Source of the DNA: Parashewanella curva
Lineage (GTDB): Bacteria > Pseudomonadota > Gammaproteobacteria > Enterobacterales > Shewanellaceae
Direction of reading: 5' to 3'
DNA length: 64,000 bases
Assembly (NCBI RefSeq): GCF_003675895.1
Contig: NZ_ML014754.1
Span: 111,533-175,532, forward strand
Part shown: piece after piece, positions 54,830 through 63,536 of the stretch
Numbering within the stretch: position 1 is the stretch's first letter
How the letters are laid out: each line of letters opens with the position of its first letter
Notes under the pieces: generated by a model
What the model saw: only the letters and a program-made list of their open reading frames with translations
The model's database searches: none
What the model was told of the DNA's origin: nothing
Program-made: the position numbers and the translations under genes

Positions 54830-55848
54830 TTTGTATTATTTTTTATACAATCCTTTATAGCTGTGACAACTTTATGAATATCTTGCTGATTTATGTCTTT
54901 ATGAGTAACCAAACGTAAATGACTTGATGGATAAATCAAAATCCCTCTTTGTTTTAAGTCCAAAGCTAACGCTTTGGGATCTACATAATCAGGTAAGTCA
55001 GCAAAAACCATATTGGTTTGTACTTGCGTTGGATCTACTGTTAATTCATCAATTTTTTCAAGTTCAGTTAATAGAAACTGAGCATTTTCATGGTCTTCTG
55101 CCAATCGTTCAACTTGATCCGTCAAAGCTAACTTCGCCGCTGCGGCTAAAATTCCCGCTTGACGCATGCCACCACCAAGCACTTTTCGCCAGCGCCTTGC
55201 CCGATTAATAAAATCCTCAGAACCTAAAAGCAAAGAACCGACAGGAGCACATAAGCCTTTGGATAAACAGATAGAAACAGAATCAAAATGATCAGTTATT
55301 GCACTAATCGATAAATTTTGAGCGACGGCAGCATTTGCCACTCTTGCACCATCTAAATGGATTTTTAAACCATGATTAAATGCAAAGCTTTGAGCTTGAG
55401 CTAAGTAATCTTGAGGTAAGATTAGCCCACCTATGGTATTTTCCAAGCTAAGTAATTTAGTACGCGCAAAGTGAAAATCATCAGGTTTGATAGCAGCTTT
55501 CACATCATCTAAATTAATTGTTCCATCTGATTGATTTGCTATGGGTTGAGGCTGAATACTTCCTAATACTGCAGCACCGCCACCCTCAAATTTATAATTG
55601 TGGGCTTGCTGACCGCAAAGGTACTCATCACCGCGCTCACAATGACTCATTAAAGCTAGTAAGTTGGCTTGAGTACCAGAAGAAGTAAATAAAGCGGAAT
55701 CAAAGCAGAACATTTCGGCCGCTAAGTCTTGAAGCTCGTTAACGGTAGGATCGTCACCAAAAACATCGTCACCAACGTTAGCATTCGCCATCGCTTGACG
55801 CATAGCAGCTGTTGGTTGAGTAACGGTATCACTTCGTAGATCAATCAT
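54826..55848 (-). CDS. ltaE: Low-specificity L-threonine aldolase
   Basis: The 340-residue PLP enzyme cleaves L-threonine or L-allo-threonine to glycine and acetaldehyde. Family motifs are intact: MIDLRSDTVTQPTAAMRQAM, VGDDVFGDDPTV, LHLDGARVANAAV and the Schiff-base lysine in ICLSKGLCAPVGS. No Shine-Dalgarno sequence precedes the ATG; instead a perfect 13-bp hairpin ends one base upstream of it, which may control initiation. The downstream acetyltransferase overlaps by 4 bases. Confidence 0.95.
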   Translation of the reverse strand: MIDLRSDTVTQPTAAMRQAMANANVGDDVFGDDPTVNELQDLAAEMFCFDSALFTSSGTQANLLALMSHCERGDEYLCGQQAHNYKFEGGGAAVLGSIQPQPIANQSDGTINLDDVKAAIKPDDFHFARTKLLSLENTIGGLILPQDYLAQAQSFAFNHGLKIHLDGARVANAAVAQNLSISAITDHFDSVSICLSKGLCAPVGSLLLGSEDFINRARRWRKVLGGGMRQAGILAAAAKLALTDQVERLAEDHENAQFLLTELEKIDELTVDPTQVQTNMVFADLPDYVDPKALALDLKQRGILIYPSSHLRLVTHKDINQQDIHKVVTAIKDCIKNNTK

Positions 55849-55849
55849 A

Positions 55850-55884
55850 GAGTGTTGTCATTGTTAGAAATAATGACAACACTC
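55850..55884 (-). promoter_or_regulatory. Perfect 13-bp hairpin abutting the ltaE start codon
   Basis: GAGTGTTGTCATT (55850-55862) and AATGACAACACTC (55872-55884) are exact complements around a 9-base loop. On the ltaE mRNA the 3' arm ends one base before AUG. It could hide the initiation region or act as the terminator of the DUF4136 gene upstream, although no U run follows. Confidence 0.6.
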
Positions 55885-55930
55885 TACCGATTATTTGAAA
55901 CTAAAAAAAGTCGAAAGCTATATTGTTCAA

Positions 55931-56485
55931 CTACTTCTCAGGTTTAGGAGGGAAATTAGATAAAATGTCGGCCACCATCTTATTAACATTGGCTGTCTTT
56001 TTTTCTGGTGTTTTGTAATTGCGAATGATATCTCGGCTAGAGCCACGCCAAATTAACTCACCAGTTTTGTTGTCAACGATATCTACAAACAATGTTCCGA
56101 CTTTATATTCACGAACATGAGTCGTGGTTGAGCCAGTTCCACCCCACCACCAGTTACGGGTATATGGAAAGTAACCGAATCTTGAGTGAAAAGTATCGAC
56201 ATCAAACTTCTTTTCTTTCTTTGTGATGTAATTCACTAGCACATCAGCAGAACGCTTATTGGTCTTAGTCAATCCTTTCGCTTGTAATTGCTCATTCACA
56301 GCGCGATGTATACGTTGGCTCATTAAGCCATCTAATTGATAGCCCTCTTTTCCAGCTTTTTTATTTACCCAAGCGAATGTTTTGTACTGACCAAAATCCA
56401 CTTTTGGATTGTAGTCCCAATTTCCACGAGTAGAACTGCATGCCGTTAGCATTAACGCCATGACCAATATTAAGTACTTTTTCAC
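55931..56485 (-). CDS. DUF4136-family lipoprotein
   Basis: The 184-residue precursor has a lipoprotein signal (MKKYLILVMALMLTACSS) and the DUF4136 domain: WDYNPKVDFGQYKTFAWVNK at the start, LMSQRIHRAVNEQLQAKGLT, DVLVNYITKKEKKFD, and a C-terminal VDIVDNKTGELIWRGSSRD. Such proteins are anchored in the outer or inner membrane of many gammaproteobacteria; function unknown. Confidence 0.88.
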   Translation of the reverse strand: MKKYLILVMALMLTACSSTRGNWDYNPKVDFGQYKTFAWVNKKAGKEGYQLDGLMSQRIHRAVNEQLQAKGLTKTNKRSADVLVNYITKKEKKFDVDTFHSRFGYFPYTRNWWWGGTGSTTTHVREYKVGTLFVDIVDNKTGELIWRGSSRDIIRNYKTPEKKTANVNKMVADILSNFPPKPEK

Positions 56486-56603
56486 TTTGCATCTCCTAAA
56501 TGACTCTTAGAACCTCAGACAATCAAACTTTACTCTGTAATTATCTGTTTCTCAAACACATTTGCATAACTTTACCATTATAGTTGACAACCCCAAATAC
56601 ATA

Positions 56604-56622
56604 AATGATAATTATTATCATT
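56604..56622. promoter_or_regulatory. Fur box
   Basis: AATGATAAT-T-ATTATCATT is a perfect 9-1-9 inverted repeat that closely matches the Fur consensus GATAATGATAATCATTATC. It sits 24 bases upstream of the 103-aa gene, so iron-dependent repression of that gene is likely. Confidence 0.85.
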
Positions 56623-56645
56623 ACTAATAATTTGGAGTTTCAATT

Positions 56646-56957
56646 ATGTACTGGATTATCTCAGCATTAATTTTGGGTAGCCTAGTCTTTATTTGGTCTC
56701 CTCAAGCGATATCCTCAACAGCAACTTTTGAGTCTAGGCTCAAACTCAATAGCAAGCTTGTTAAAAGTCTAGTCTCGATTGCTATTGCAGGTTGCATATT
56801 GTGCTTAATCGTCACCTACTATTCGCCTTCACCTAAAAGCTATGTTGCAATCGGCTTTGCACTAACTTCTGTATTTATTGCATTTCCAAAACTGCATCGT
56901 CTATTACTCCCCTGCGCTATCACTACGGGAGTTCTGCTTCTCTCGACTCTGTTTTAG
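56646..56957 (+). CDS. Small iron-regulated membrane protein (103 aa)
   Basis: The 103-residue protein has three or four hydrophobic helices (MYWIISALILGSLVFIW; LVSIAIAGCILCLIVTYY; SYVAIGFALTSVFIAF; LLLPCAITTGVLLLSTLF). A GGAG ribosome binding site lies 6 bases upstream of the ATG, and a near-perfect Fur box lies just before. It resembles the small DUF3325/DUF3649-type membrane proteins of siderophore-uptake loci, but I cannot confirm the family, and no TonB receptor is adjacent. Iron-stress inner-membrane protein is the best description. Confidence 0.7.
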   Translation: MYWIISALILGSLVFIWSPQAISSTATFESRLKLNSKLVKSLVSIAIAGCILCLIVTYYSPSPKSYVAIGFALTSVFIAFPKLHRLLLPCAITTGVLLLSTLF

Positions 56958-56992
56958 TGAACCATTGTTAATCGTGTTAGGTTTGGGTATTA

Positions 56993-57036
56993 ATTGAGCC
57001 TTTGTTAAACTTATGGTTAAAGGCTCAATTTTTTTG
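56993..57036 (+). terminator. Intrinsic terminator between the Fur-box gene and yciH
   Basis: ATTGAGCCTTT (56993-57003) and AAAGGCTCAAT (57019-57029) form an 11-bp stem followed by a run of T. Confidence 0.9.
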
Positions 57037-57121
57037 GTTTAGTTCAAGCTGAGTCTTTTGGTAAACTTATTTCAACAATTATTTCCAGTAGAATTTTTAC
57101 TGATTTTAGGGATTCTAAATC

Positions 57122-57451
57122 ATGAGAATCGACGATGATGTTGCCTTAGTTTTCAGCACTGAAACCGGCAGGATTAAACAAGAAAAACAAACCGATGATA
57201 TCCCTCAAGGAGATGGTATTGTTCGCATTCATAAAGACAGTAAGGGTAGAAAAGGTAAAGGTGTTTCCATTGTTAAAGGCTTAGGTCTAGATGCAAAAGC
57301 ACTTAAAACACTCGCTCAAAAACTAAAAAAACAATGTGGCTGTGGTGGTACTGTCAAGGACTTCAATATTGAAATACAAACCGATAATCGTGAGCAGTTA
57401 AAGTCTCTGTTAGAAAAACAGGGGTATACTGTTAAGTTAGCAGGTGGCTAA
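57122..57451 (+). CDS. yciH: SUI1/eIF1-like translation factor YciH
   Basis: The 109-residue protein has the SUI1 fold: [40 protein letters not shown] and [20 protein letters not shown] near the C-terminus. Homologues are thought to influence start-site choice and stress translation. It ends 29 bases before yqgE, so the two may be read together. Confidence 0.93.
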   Translation: MRIDDDVALVFSTETGRIKQEKQTDDIPQGDGIVRIHKDSKGRKGKGVSIVKGLGLDAKALKTLAQKLKKQCGCGGTVKDFNIEIQTDNREQLKSLLEKQGYTVKLAGG

Positions 57452-57480
57452 TACCTGAGTTGAGCAGTACAGGAGTTTTT

Positions 57481-58044
57481 ATGGAAAGCTTACAAAACCA
57501 ATTTCTTATTGCCATGCCCTCTCTCGATGACACTTTTTTTGAGCGCAGTGTCATTTACATGTGTGAGCATGATGAAAAAGGTGCAATGGGCTTAGTCATT
57601 AACCGCCCAATTGGTATAGAAGTGAATGAGCTATTAGATCAAATGGAGCTAAACACTCATACGACTCTTCATTCCGTAGTTCAAGATTCACCTGTATTAG
57701 TTGGTGGCCCCGTCAGTCCCGATAGAGGTTTTGTGCTCCACTCAACTCAACCAGGCTGGACTAACAGTTTAGCGATCACTCCTGAAATTATGGTAACGAC
57801 TTCCCGAGATGTTTTGAGTGCCATGAGTAACCAAAAAGGGCCTGATAGTTTTATCGTTGCCTTAGGCTATGCGGGTTGGGGACGCGGTCAATTAGAAGAA
57901 GAAATAGCTCAGAATTCTTGGTTAACTATTCCAGCATCTAATGAAATTCTATTTGAAGTCGAGCCAGAAAAACGTTGGGAAATGGCGTGCAAATCACTCG
58001 GATTTGAGCCTTGGCAAATGTCTTCACAGATTGGGCATTCATAA
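57481..58044 (+). CDS. yqgE: UPF0301 family protein YqgE
   Basis: The 187-residue protein starts [20 protein letters not shown] after an AGGAG ribosome binding site; a TTG at 57460 is a weaker start. Family motifs [34 protein letters not shown] and [20 protein letters not shown] are present. Function unsettled; the gene is conserved next to ruvX, whose start is 9 bases after its stop. Confidence 0.95.
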   Translation: MESLQNQFLIAMPSLDDTFFERSVIYMCEHDEKGAMGLVINRPIGIEVNELLDQMELNTHTTLHSVVQDSPVLVGGPVSPDRGFVLHSTQPGWTNSLAITPEIMVTTSRDVLSAMSNQKGPDSFIVALGYAGWGRGQLEEEIAQNSWLTIPASNEILFEVEPEKRWEMACKSLGFEPWQMSSQIGHS

Positions 58045-58053
58045 GAGAAAATA

Positions 58054-58479
58054 ATGACAACAGAAACCGTTCTAGGATTCGACTTCGGTACTAAAAGTAT
58101 TGGTATAGCTGTCGGACAAAATATCACCTACCAAGCATCACCTGTTCAAGCAGTAAAAGCCAATGATGGAATACCTAACTGGAACACCATTGAGGAAATC
58201 ATAAAAAAATGGAATCCGACACTTTTAGTTGTTGGCTTGCCATTAAATATGGATGGAACAGAGCAACCTCTGACTCAACGAGCGAGAAAATTCGCTAATC
58301 GCTTAAATGGGCGCTTTGGTATCAAAACCGAACTGCAAGATGAGCGGCTTACCACTACAGATGCCAAAGCTCGATTGTATGAGTTAGGTGGATATAAAAA
58401 ATTAGCTAAAAATCAAATTGATGCCGTTTCAGCTGTATTGATTGTTGAAAGCTACTTTGAAAATCAGTTTGGGGAGTGA
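58054..58479 (+). CDS. ruvX: Putative Holliday-junction resolvase / rRNA-processing nuclease YqgF
   Basis: The 141-residue RNase-H-fold protein has [17 protein letters not shown] (first catalytic Asp), [38 protein letters not shown] and a C-terminal [15 protein letters not shown] acidic site. It is implicated in 16S rRNA 5' processing and in anti-termination. The operon order yqgE-ruvX matches E. coli. Confidence 0.95.
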   Translation: MTTETVLGFDFGTKSIGIAVGQNITYQASPVQAVKANDGIPNWNTIEEIIKKWNPTLLVVGLPLNMDGTEQPLTQRARKFANRLNGRFGIKTELQDERLTTTDAKARLYELGGYKKLAKNQIDAVSAVLIVESYFENQFGE

Positions 58480-58490
58480 TGACTCCCTTT
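58472..58490 (+). terminator. Short hairpin at the ruvX stop
   Basis: GGGAGT (58472-58477) and ACTCCC (58482-58487) pair around GATG and are followed by TTT. The stem includes the ruvX stop codon. Confidence 0.5.
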
Positions 58491-58672
58491 CTGCTCTTTT
58501 CAAATATAAGCATGACCTTTGTCCAAATTCAGATTCATCACCTATCTACAAAAACATCTGTTCTTTATCTAACCCCATAAATTTAAACAAATAAAAATTT
58601 AATCTTCTATTCATTCTCCTTTTCGTCAATTGGACTATGCTTCAATTAATTACTTTTTTGTAAAGGTTCCTC

Positions 58673-60313
58673 ATGGCCTCTAAATCACCATCATTACTGC
58701 ATCATGGTCAGTCTTTGACTTTCACACTTACTGCCAATAACTTCCATGACCCTTCAACATTTACTTTAAAATTAAATGATGTTTCAAAGCAGTACTTAAT
58801 AACACAGTATTCTAATGCTACAACTGAAGACATCACTATTAATCCAGAAGGGACATTAAGGCTCTTAGAGGATGAAGTCCTTCGTCGAGACGCAACAGAG
58901 GTTTCTAATCTCAAGCCTAAGTTTAAACTTTCGTTTGACGGAAAAAAGTACAGTATTAAGGCTGACTGTAGTGCAGCTGGGCGAAGTGGTTTACTCGAAG
59001 TGCAAGTCAACTTTATTGCTGCCGATCTAACTAAGCAGTTGAATCAATACTTAACTGAAACTAAATCAAGTTCTAATCCCAAAAAATTGAGAGAGCTTGA
59101 GCTAGCAACGCTTGATCCTGATAGAACTGAATTGACACCAGCGTCTTATAAACTTGCAACTCTACGACCAAGATTACATGAACTTTCAGCCTTTAAGAAA
59201 CCCAAAACCGAAACTGAACGAAAAAAACAGAGCTACCGTGAATCTCAGGCCTTCACTCAATGGGAAGGTATAAGAGAATCGACACAAGACCCTTTGCAAA
59301 TGGCGATAACTCCGAAAATAGTTAGTGAAGTAACTCAAGTTCAAGGGATTCAAATCTCAGATATTGTCGGTTGGATTAGCCTTGAAGAGCAAAATGAAAA
59401 GGTAATGAGCCGTGAAGATGTTGAACTTCGAGACGCATTAAAAGGCGCAATTATAGAATATGCACTTGAAGGTAGCCCGCAAGCTGCTCATCAAGACAGC
59501 ATTGTATTCAGCACTGAAGCTACCCAAGATGCTCCCAGTGCACAAAAACAACAAGCATCAACATCTGTTTCTAAGCATATTGAAGAAGGGAAAGTAGAGC
59601 CTGTAATGGGAGCAGCCATCAGATGTCCAGAGTTTAAAGAAAACATTGTTCATTTATCTGAGCTTGCACACATGGATTTCGGAGAAAATCCCGTGGTCTT
59701 TTTTGATGCCGATGAGGTCCTAGTTAGAGGTGATTATAATGAACTACCAATACCATCTCGACCAAAGTTCACCACATTAATGCAACAGGGGCCTGATGTC
59801 ATAAAATCAACCGTTGAGGCCTTAAAAGCTAAAGGTGCTGATGTATTTGTACTTAGTGCTTCGGGTCATGACTTCCTTCCGAACAAACTAAGAGAAGCTG
59901 ATATAGACCCAGAGTGGTTCAATGGTGTTTATGGAAAACAAATGATTGATGCTAAAGGCGACTTCGTAGGCTTTAATAACAAAGGTGATAGAGCATTTGA
60001 AATTTATAATGAAAAAGGCCTAGACATTCATCGTCCGATAGTACTCATTGACGATGGTGTAGATAACTTAGATGTCATGGCAGAGGTAGCTAGGAGATTC
60101 GGTTGTAAATACACTCCCGTTCACTTCACTCGTGCTATCGAGCTCCGTCACCTACAATTGGCTCATTGCTCTAACCACCATTATGACACCTTAGCAGCAT
60201 ACTATTCTGCTCATCCCGATGAAAAAAGGGTTGCTGAAAAAGCAGCTGAAAAAATGTCAGGAAGTCTTGAACAGAAACAGACACTAAATCCGCATACTGA
60301 AACTGAAGTTTAG
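58673..60313 (+). CDS. Unknown protein with C-terminal HAD-like phosphatase domain (546 aa)
   Basis: The first about 130 residues look beta-rich (QSLTFTLTANNFHDPSTFTL), followed by a charged helical linker. The C-terminal domain (about 335-510) has the HAD pattern: PVVFFDADEVLVRGD with Asp345 and Asp347 (motif I), DVFVLSASGHD (motif II Ser/Thr), and PIVLIDDGVDN with Asp460/Asp461 (motif IV). A motif III lysine may be in NNKGDRAFE. HAD domains hydrolyse phosphoesters; the substrate is unknown. An AAAGGTT ribosome binding site supports the start. It sits between ruvX and hemH, away from any operon. Confidence 0.7.
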   Translation: MASKSPSLLHHGQSLTFTLTANNFHDPSTFTLKLNDVSKQYLITQYSNATTEDITINPEGTLRLLEDEVLRRDATEVSNLKPKFKLSFDGKKYSIKADCSAAGRSGLLEVQVNFIAADLTKQLNQYLTETKSSSNPKKLRELELATLDPDRTELTPASYKLATLRPRLHELSAFKKPKTETERKKQSYRESQAFTQWEGIRESTQDPLQMAITPKIVSEVTQVQGIQISDIVGWISLEEQNEKVMSREDVELRDALKGAIIEYALEGSPQAAHQDSIVFSTEATQDAPSAQKQQASTSVSKHIEEGKVEPVMGAAIRCPEFKENIVHLSELAHMDFGENPVVFFDADEVLVRGDYNELPIPSRPKFTTLMQQGPDVIKSTVEALKAKGADVFVLSASGHDFLPNKLREADIDPEWFNGVYGKQMIDAKGDFVGFNNKGDRAFEIYNEKGLDIHRPIVLIDDGVDNLDVMAEVARRFGCKYTPVHFTRAIELRHLQLAHCSNHHYDTLAAYYSAHPDEKRVAEKAAEKMSGSLEQKQTLNPHTETEV

Positions 60314-60321
60314 TGAAGCAA

Positions 60322-60352
60322 TCGAAAGCCCTGTGATTACAGGTGCTTTCGA
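60322..60352. terminator. Hairpin between the HAD gene and hemH
   Basis: TCGAAAGC-CCTGT (60322-60334) pairs with ACAGG-T-GCTTTCGA (60339-60352) with one bulged base. The hemH stop codon lies within it. It may serve the two converging genes, though T runs are weak. Confidence 0.55.
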
Positions 60353-61350
60353 ACAATATTTGCCATCATTTCAATGTGTAGTTCATCGTCATTAAGGGCT
60401 GGGATATAGCGATAATGCTTGCCACTAGCCTCTTCGAACACTTCTTTGTTTTCACATTGAATTTCTTCTAATGTTTCTAAACAATCGGCACTGAATGCAG
60501 GGCAAATAACCGCAACATCATCAACACCATTTTGTGCTAACTCTTCTAATGTGGCATCAGTATAAGGCTTCAACCACTCTGCCTTTCCAAATCGAGACTG
60601 AAAGGTGGTGATGTAATCATCTTCATGCAAGCCAAGCGACTCAACCACTAAGCGAGTGGTTTTTTTACAAAAGCAGTAATAAGGGTCGCCAAGTGTCAAA
60701 TTTCGTTTTGGCATACCGTGATACGAAAGCACTAGCTTTTTCGGCTTCCCGTTTTTTTCAAAATCATTTTTTATCGATTCCACCAAGGCGTTAATGTAGT
60801 CAGGGTGGTCATGATAGGTGTGAATAAACTGCAGTGAAGGTAAATAACGCCAAGTCATCAGTTCTTTGCTTATAGCGTCAAAGCTCGATGCCGTAGTAGG
60901 AGCCGCATACTGAGGATACAGCGGAAGTACCGTAATATCATCTACCCCTGTCTCGTGCATGCTTTTTAATACTGAGGCAATTGAAGGGTTACCATAACGC
61001 ATCGCATAGTGAACTTCGACATCTGGATTCGTTTGGCTCAAGTACTGCTGTAATTTTTCACTTTGTTTACGGGTAATATCCAGTAGAGGTGAACCTTGTT
61101 CCGTCCAAATCGACTTGTATAAAGCCGCAGATTTGGCAGGGCGTGTACGCAAAATGATCCCGTGCAATATCACTTTCCAAACGAGTTTAGGAATTTCAAC
61201 AACACGATGATCAGATAAAAACTCTGCAAGATATCGCCTCACATCACTCGACGTTGGCGCATCTGGAGTACCAAGATTGATCAATAATACGGCTTTTTTA
61301 CGACGTGGACTGTGTCCTTGTTGTTCAGATAATCCTGCAAATTTTGCCAC
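60337..61350 (-). CDS. hemH: Ferrochelatase
   Basis: The 337-residue enzyme inserts Fe2+ into protoporphyrin IX, the last step of haem synthesis. Motifs: AVLLINLGTPDAPTSSDVRR, VEVHYAMRYGNPSI, LSYHGMPKRNL with the catalytic His, and VICPAFSADCLETLEEIQCE with the catalytic Glu. There is no C-terminal Fe-S cysteine cluster of the type seen in animal enzymes. Supplies haem for cytochromes such as c' and b561. Single gene; converges on the HAD gene. Confidence 0.97.
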   Translation of the reverse strand: MAKFAGLSEQQGHSPRRKKAVLLINLGTPDAPTSSDVRRYLAEFLSDHRVVEIPKLVWKVILHGIILRTRPAKSAALYKSIWTEQGSPLLDITRKQSEKLQQYLSQTNPDVEVHYAMRYGNPSIASVLKSMHETGVDDITVLPLYPQYAAPTTASSFDAISKELMTWRYLPSLQFIHTYHDHPDYINALVESIKNDFEKNGKPKKLVLSYHGMPKRNLTLGDPYYCFCKKTTRLVVESLGLHEDDYITTFQSRFGKAEWLKPYTDATLEELAQNGVDDVAVICPAFSADCLETLEEIQCENKEVFEEASGKHYRYIPALNDDELHIEMMANIVRKHL

Positions 61351-61415
61351 GGATATTCCTTTTTACGTTCAAGGTGTTAATTGCTGTCAATTCTATCAGG
61401 TCTGAATATGAGCTA

Positions 61416-61453
61416 AAAGAGGTTCTAAGGTTTTCAATGTTGCCTTAGAACCT
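61416..61453 (-). terminator. Intrinsic terminator after pilU
   Basis: AGGTTCTAAGG (61420-61430) and CCTTAGAACCT (61443-61453) form an 11-bp stem. On the minus strand the stem ends in CTCTTTTAG. Confidence 0.75.
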
Positions 61454-61473
61454 AAGCCAATAATCCTTATAGC

Positions 61474-62589
61474 TTAATCCAAATCTACAGTTACATTAGA
61501 CATAAAGCCTGCATCGGAATCACCACCTGACCCTTCTAGTTTTATCATCAAACGTAAATCATTTGGCGAATCAGCGTGGTGTAAGGCATCAGCATAGGAA
61601 ATTTTTTCTTCCTGATAAAGCCTAAATAATGCCTTATCAAAGGTTTGCATTCCCAACTCTTCAGACTTTGCCATCGTCTCTTTCAATAAATGCAGCTCAT
61701 TTTTTGCGATCAAACTAGAAACACGAGGAGAATTCACTAACACTTCTATGGCCGCACAGCGACCAGTTCCATCAGCTCTTGGAACTAGCTGCTGAGCAAC
61801 AATGCCTCTTAAGTTAAGAGACAAATCAAACAACAACTGTTGGTGCTTCTCTTTAGGCACAAGGTGCATGATGCGATCGAGCGCTTGGTTAGCATTGTTC
61901 GCGTGTAGTGTTGCCAAACATAAATGTCCTGTTTCAGCGAACGCTAAAGCGAATTCCATCGTTTCTTGGGTACGGATTTCACCAATCATGATCACATCTG
62001 GCGCTTGGCGTAATGAACTTTTTAGTGCCGCTTCAAACGAATCAGTATCAATACCGACTTCACGTTGAGTGATTATGCTCTTATTATGGTCATGTACAAA
62101 CTCTACCGGATCTTCAATGGTTAGAATATGTCCTCTAGCATTAGCATTTCGATGCCCAATTAACGCTGCCAACGAGGTAGATTTACCCGTCCCAGTTCCC
62201 CCAACAAATATAAACAAACCACGTTTACTCATAACCAATTCTTGTAAAATGGGTGGTAAACCTAATGAGTCGACATGAGGGATTTTGGTTTCAATGCGTC
62301 GCATAACGCAACCCGGGGATTCACGCTGCCAAAAAGCACTAACACGAAATCGACCTAAGTCTTTAGCCGCAAAAGCAAAGTTACATTCTCTTGTCTCGTG
62401 AAATTCACGCTTTTGCTCATCTGACATCAAAGCTTCAACGAACTCTAAAGCTTGCTTGCTGTCGTATTTTTTTTCAGTAAGTGGTCTAAGCTCACCGTCG
62501 ATTTTAGCACTAGGAGCAAAGCCAGCTGTAATAAACAAGTCAGAGGCTTTTTTGTCTACCATCACTCTTAAAAAAGGAGTCACATCCAT
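61474..62589 (-). CDS. pilU: Type IV pilus retraction accessory ATPase PilU
   Basis: The 371-residue secretion ATPase has an N-terminal PAS-like region, Walker A GGTGTGKSTSLAALI (about 127-141), the Asp box and Walker B MIGEIRTQETMEFALAFAET, and the His box HLCLATLHANNANQALDRI. The long acidic C-terminal tail (LEGSGGDSDAGFMSN) is typical of PilU rather than PilT. It works with PilT in pilus retraction. It follows pilT 12 bases downstream, so the insertion in pilT is likely to reduce its transcription. Confidence 0.93.
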   Translation of the reverse strand: MDVTPFLRVMVDKKASDLFITAGFAPSAKIDGELRPLTEKKYDSKQALEFVEALMSDEQKREFHETRECNFAFAAKDLGRFRVSAFWQRESPGCVMRRIETKIPHVDSLGLPPILQELVMSKRGLFIFVGGTGTGKSTSLAALIGHRNANARGHILTIEDPVEFVHDHNKSIITQREVGIDTDSFEAALKSSLRQAPDVIMIGEIRTQETMEFALAFAETGHLCLATLHANNANQALDRIMHLVPKEKHQQLLFDLSLNLRGIVAQQLVPRADGTGRCAAIEVLVNSPRVSSLIAKNELHLLKETMAKSEELGMQTFDKALFRLYQEEKISYADALHHADSPNDLRLMIKLEGSGGDSDAGFMSNVTVDLD

Positions 62590-62601
62590 GGTCTTGTGTC
62601 C

Positions 62602-63536
62602 CTAAAATGAAGTTTGGCTATTAGCGCTCTTCGCTTTAGCACTTTCACGGCTAATAATGCCTCGATTGACTAAGTTTTGTAAATTTTGATCCAGAGTTTG
62701 CATACCATGAGCCATACCTGTTTGAATTGCAGAGAACATCTGAGCAACTTTATCTTCACGGATCAAATTACGGATCGCAGGCGTACCTAACATAATTTCA
62801 TGAGCCGCCACGCGTCCGCCCCCCTCTTTCTTAATCAAAGTTTGAGAAATTACAGCTTGGAGTGATTCAGAAAGCATAGTGCGAACCATATCTTTTTCAG
62901 CTGCAGGGAATACATCCACCACACGGTCAATGGTTTTTGCCGCAGATGTGGTGTGCAAAGTACCAAAAACCAAGTGACCCGTTTCGGCGGCGGTCATGGC
63001 TAAACGTATCGTTTCTAGGTCACGCATTTCACCCACAAGAATGACATCAGGATCTTCACGTAGCGCACTTCTCAATGCTGCGTTGAAGCTTTGTGTATCA
63101 CGATGAACTTCCCGTTGGTTGATCAAACACTGCTTATTTTCGTGTACAAATTCAATCGGATCTTCAATGGTTAAAATATGCTCTTTACGGTTTTCATTAA
63201 TATAATCAATCATCGCCGCCAAAGTGGTACTTTTACCTGAACCTGTAGGACCCGTTACCAAAACTAAACCGCGAGGAAAGCTGGCTATTTTTTTGAAAAT
63301 TTCAGGTGCTGCTAACTGCTCTAGGGTTAAAATATCGCTTGGAATGGTACGAAATACTGCACCAGCACCTCGATGTTGATTAAATGCATTAACACGGAAG
63401 CGAGCTAGGTTTGGAACTTCAAATGAAAAATCGATTTCTAAATGTTCTTCATAGTCTTTGCGCTGCTTATCGTTCATAATGTCGTACACCAAACGCTGTA
63501 CGTCAGCATGTTCTAATGCAGGTAAGTTAATTTTTC
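62602..63536 (-). pseudogene. pilT: pilT, 5' end removed by an IS66-family element
   Basis: The frame encodes most of PilT: RKINLPALEHADVQRLVYDI, LARFRVNAFNQHRGAGAVFR, Walker A VTGPTGSGKSTTLAAM, and the C-terminal LVNRGIISRESAKAKS. Read upstream it reaches 63536, where the sequence switches to GTAACTATTCAGCCC (element end) and an in-frame TAG. The N-terminal about 35 residues of the normal 345, which help form the active hexamer, are therefore missing here. The remnant could still start at an internal TTG or ATG, but a functional retraction motor is doubtful. Confidence 0.85.
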
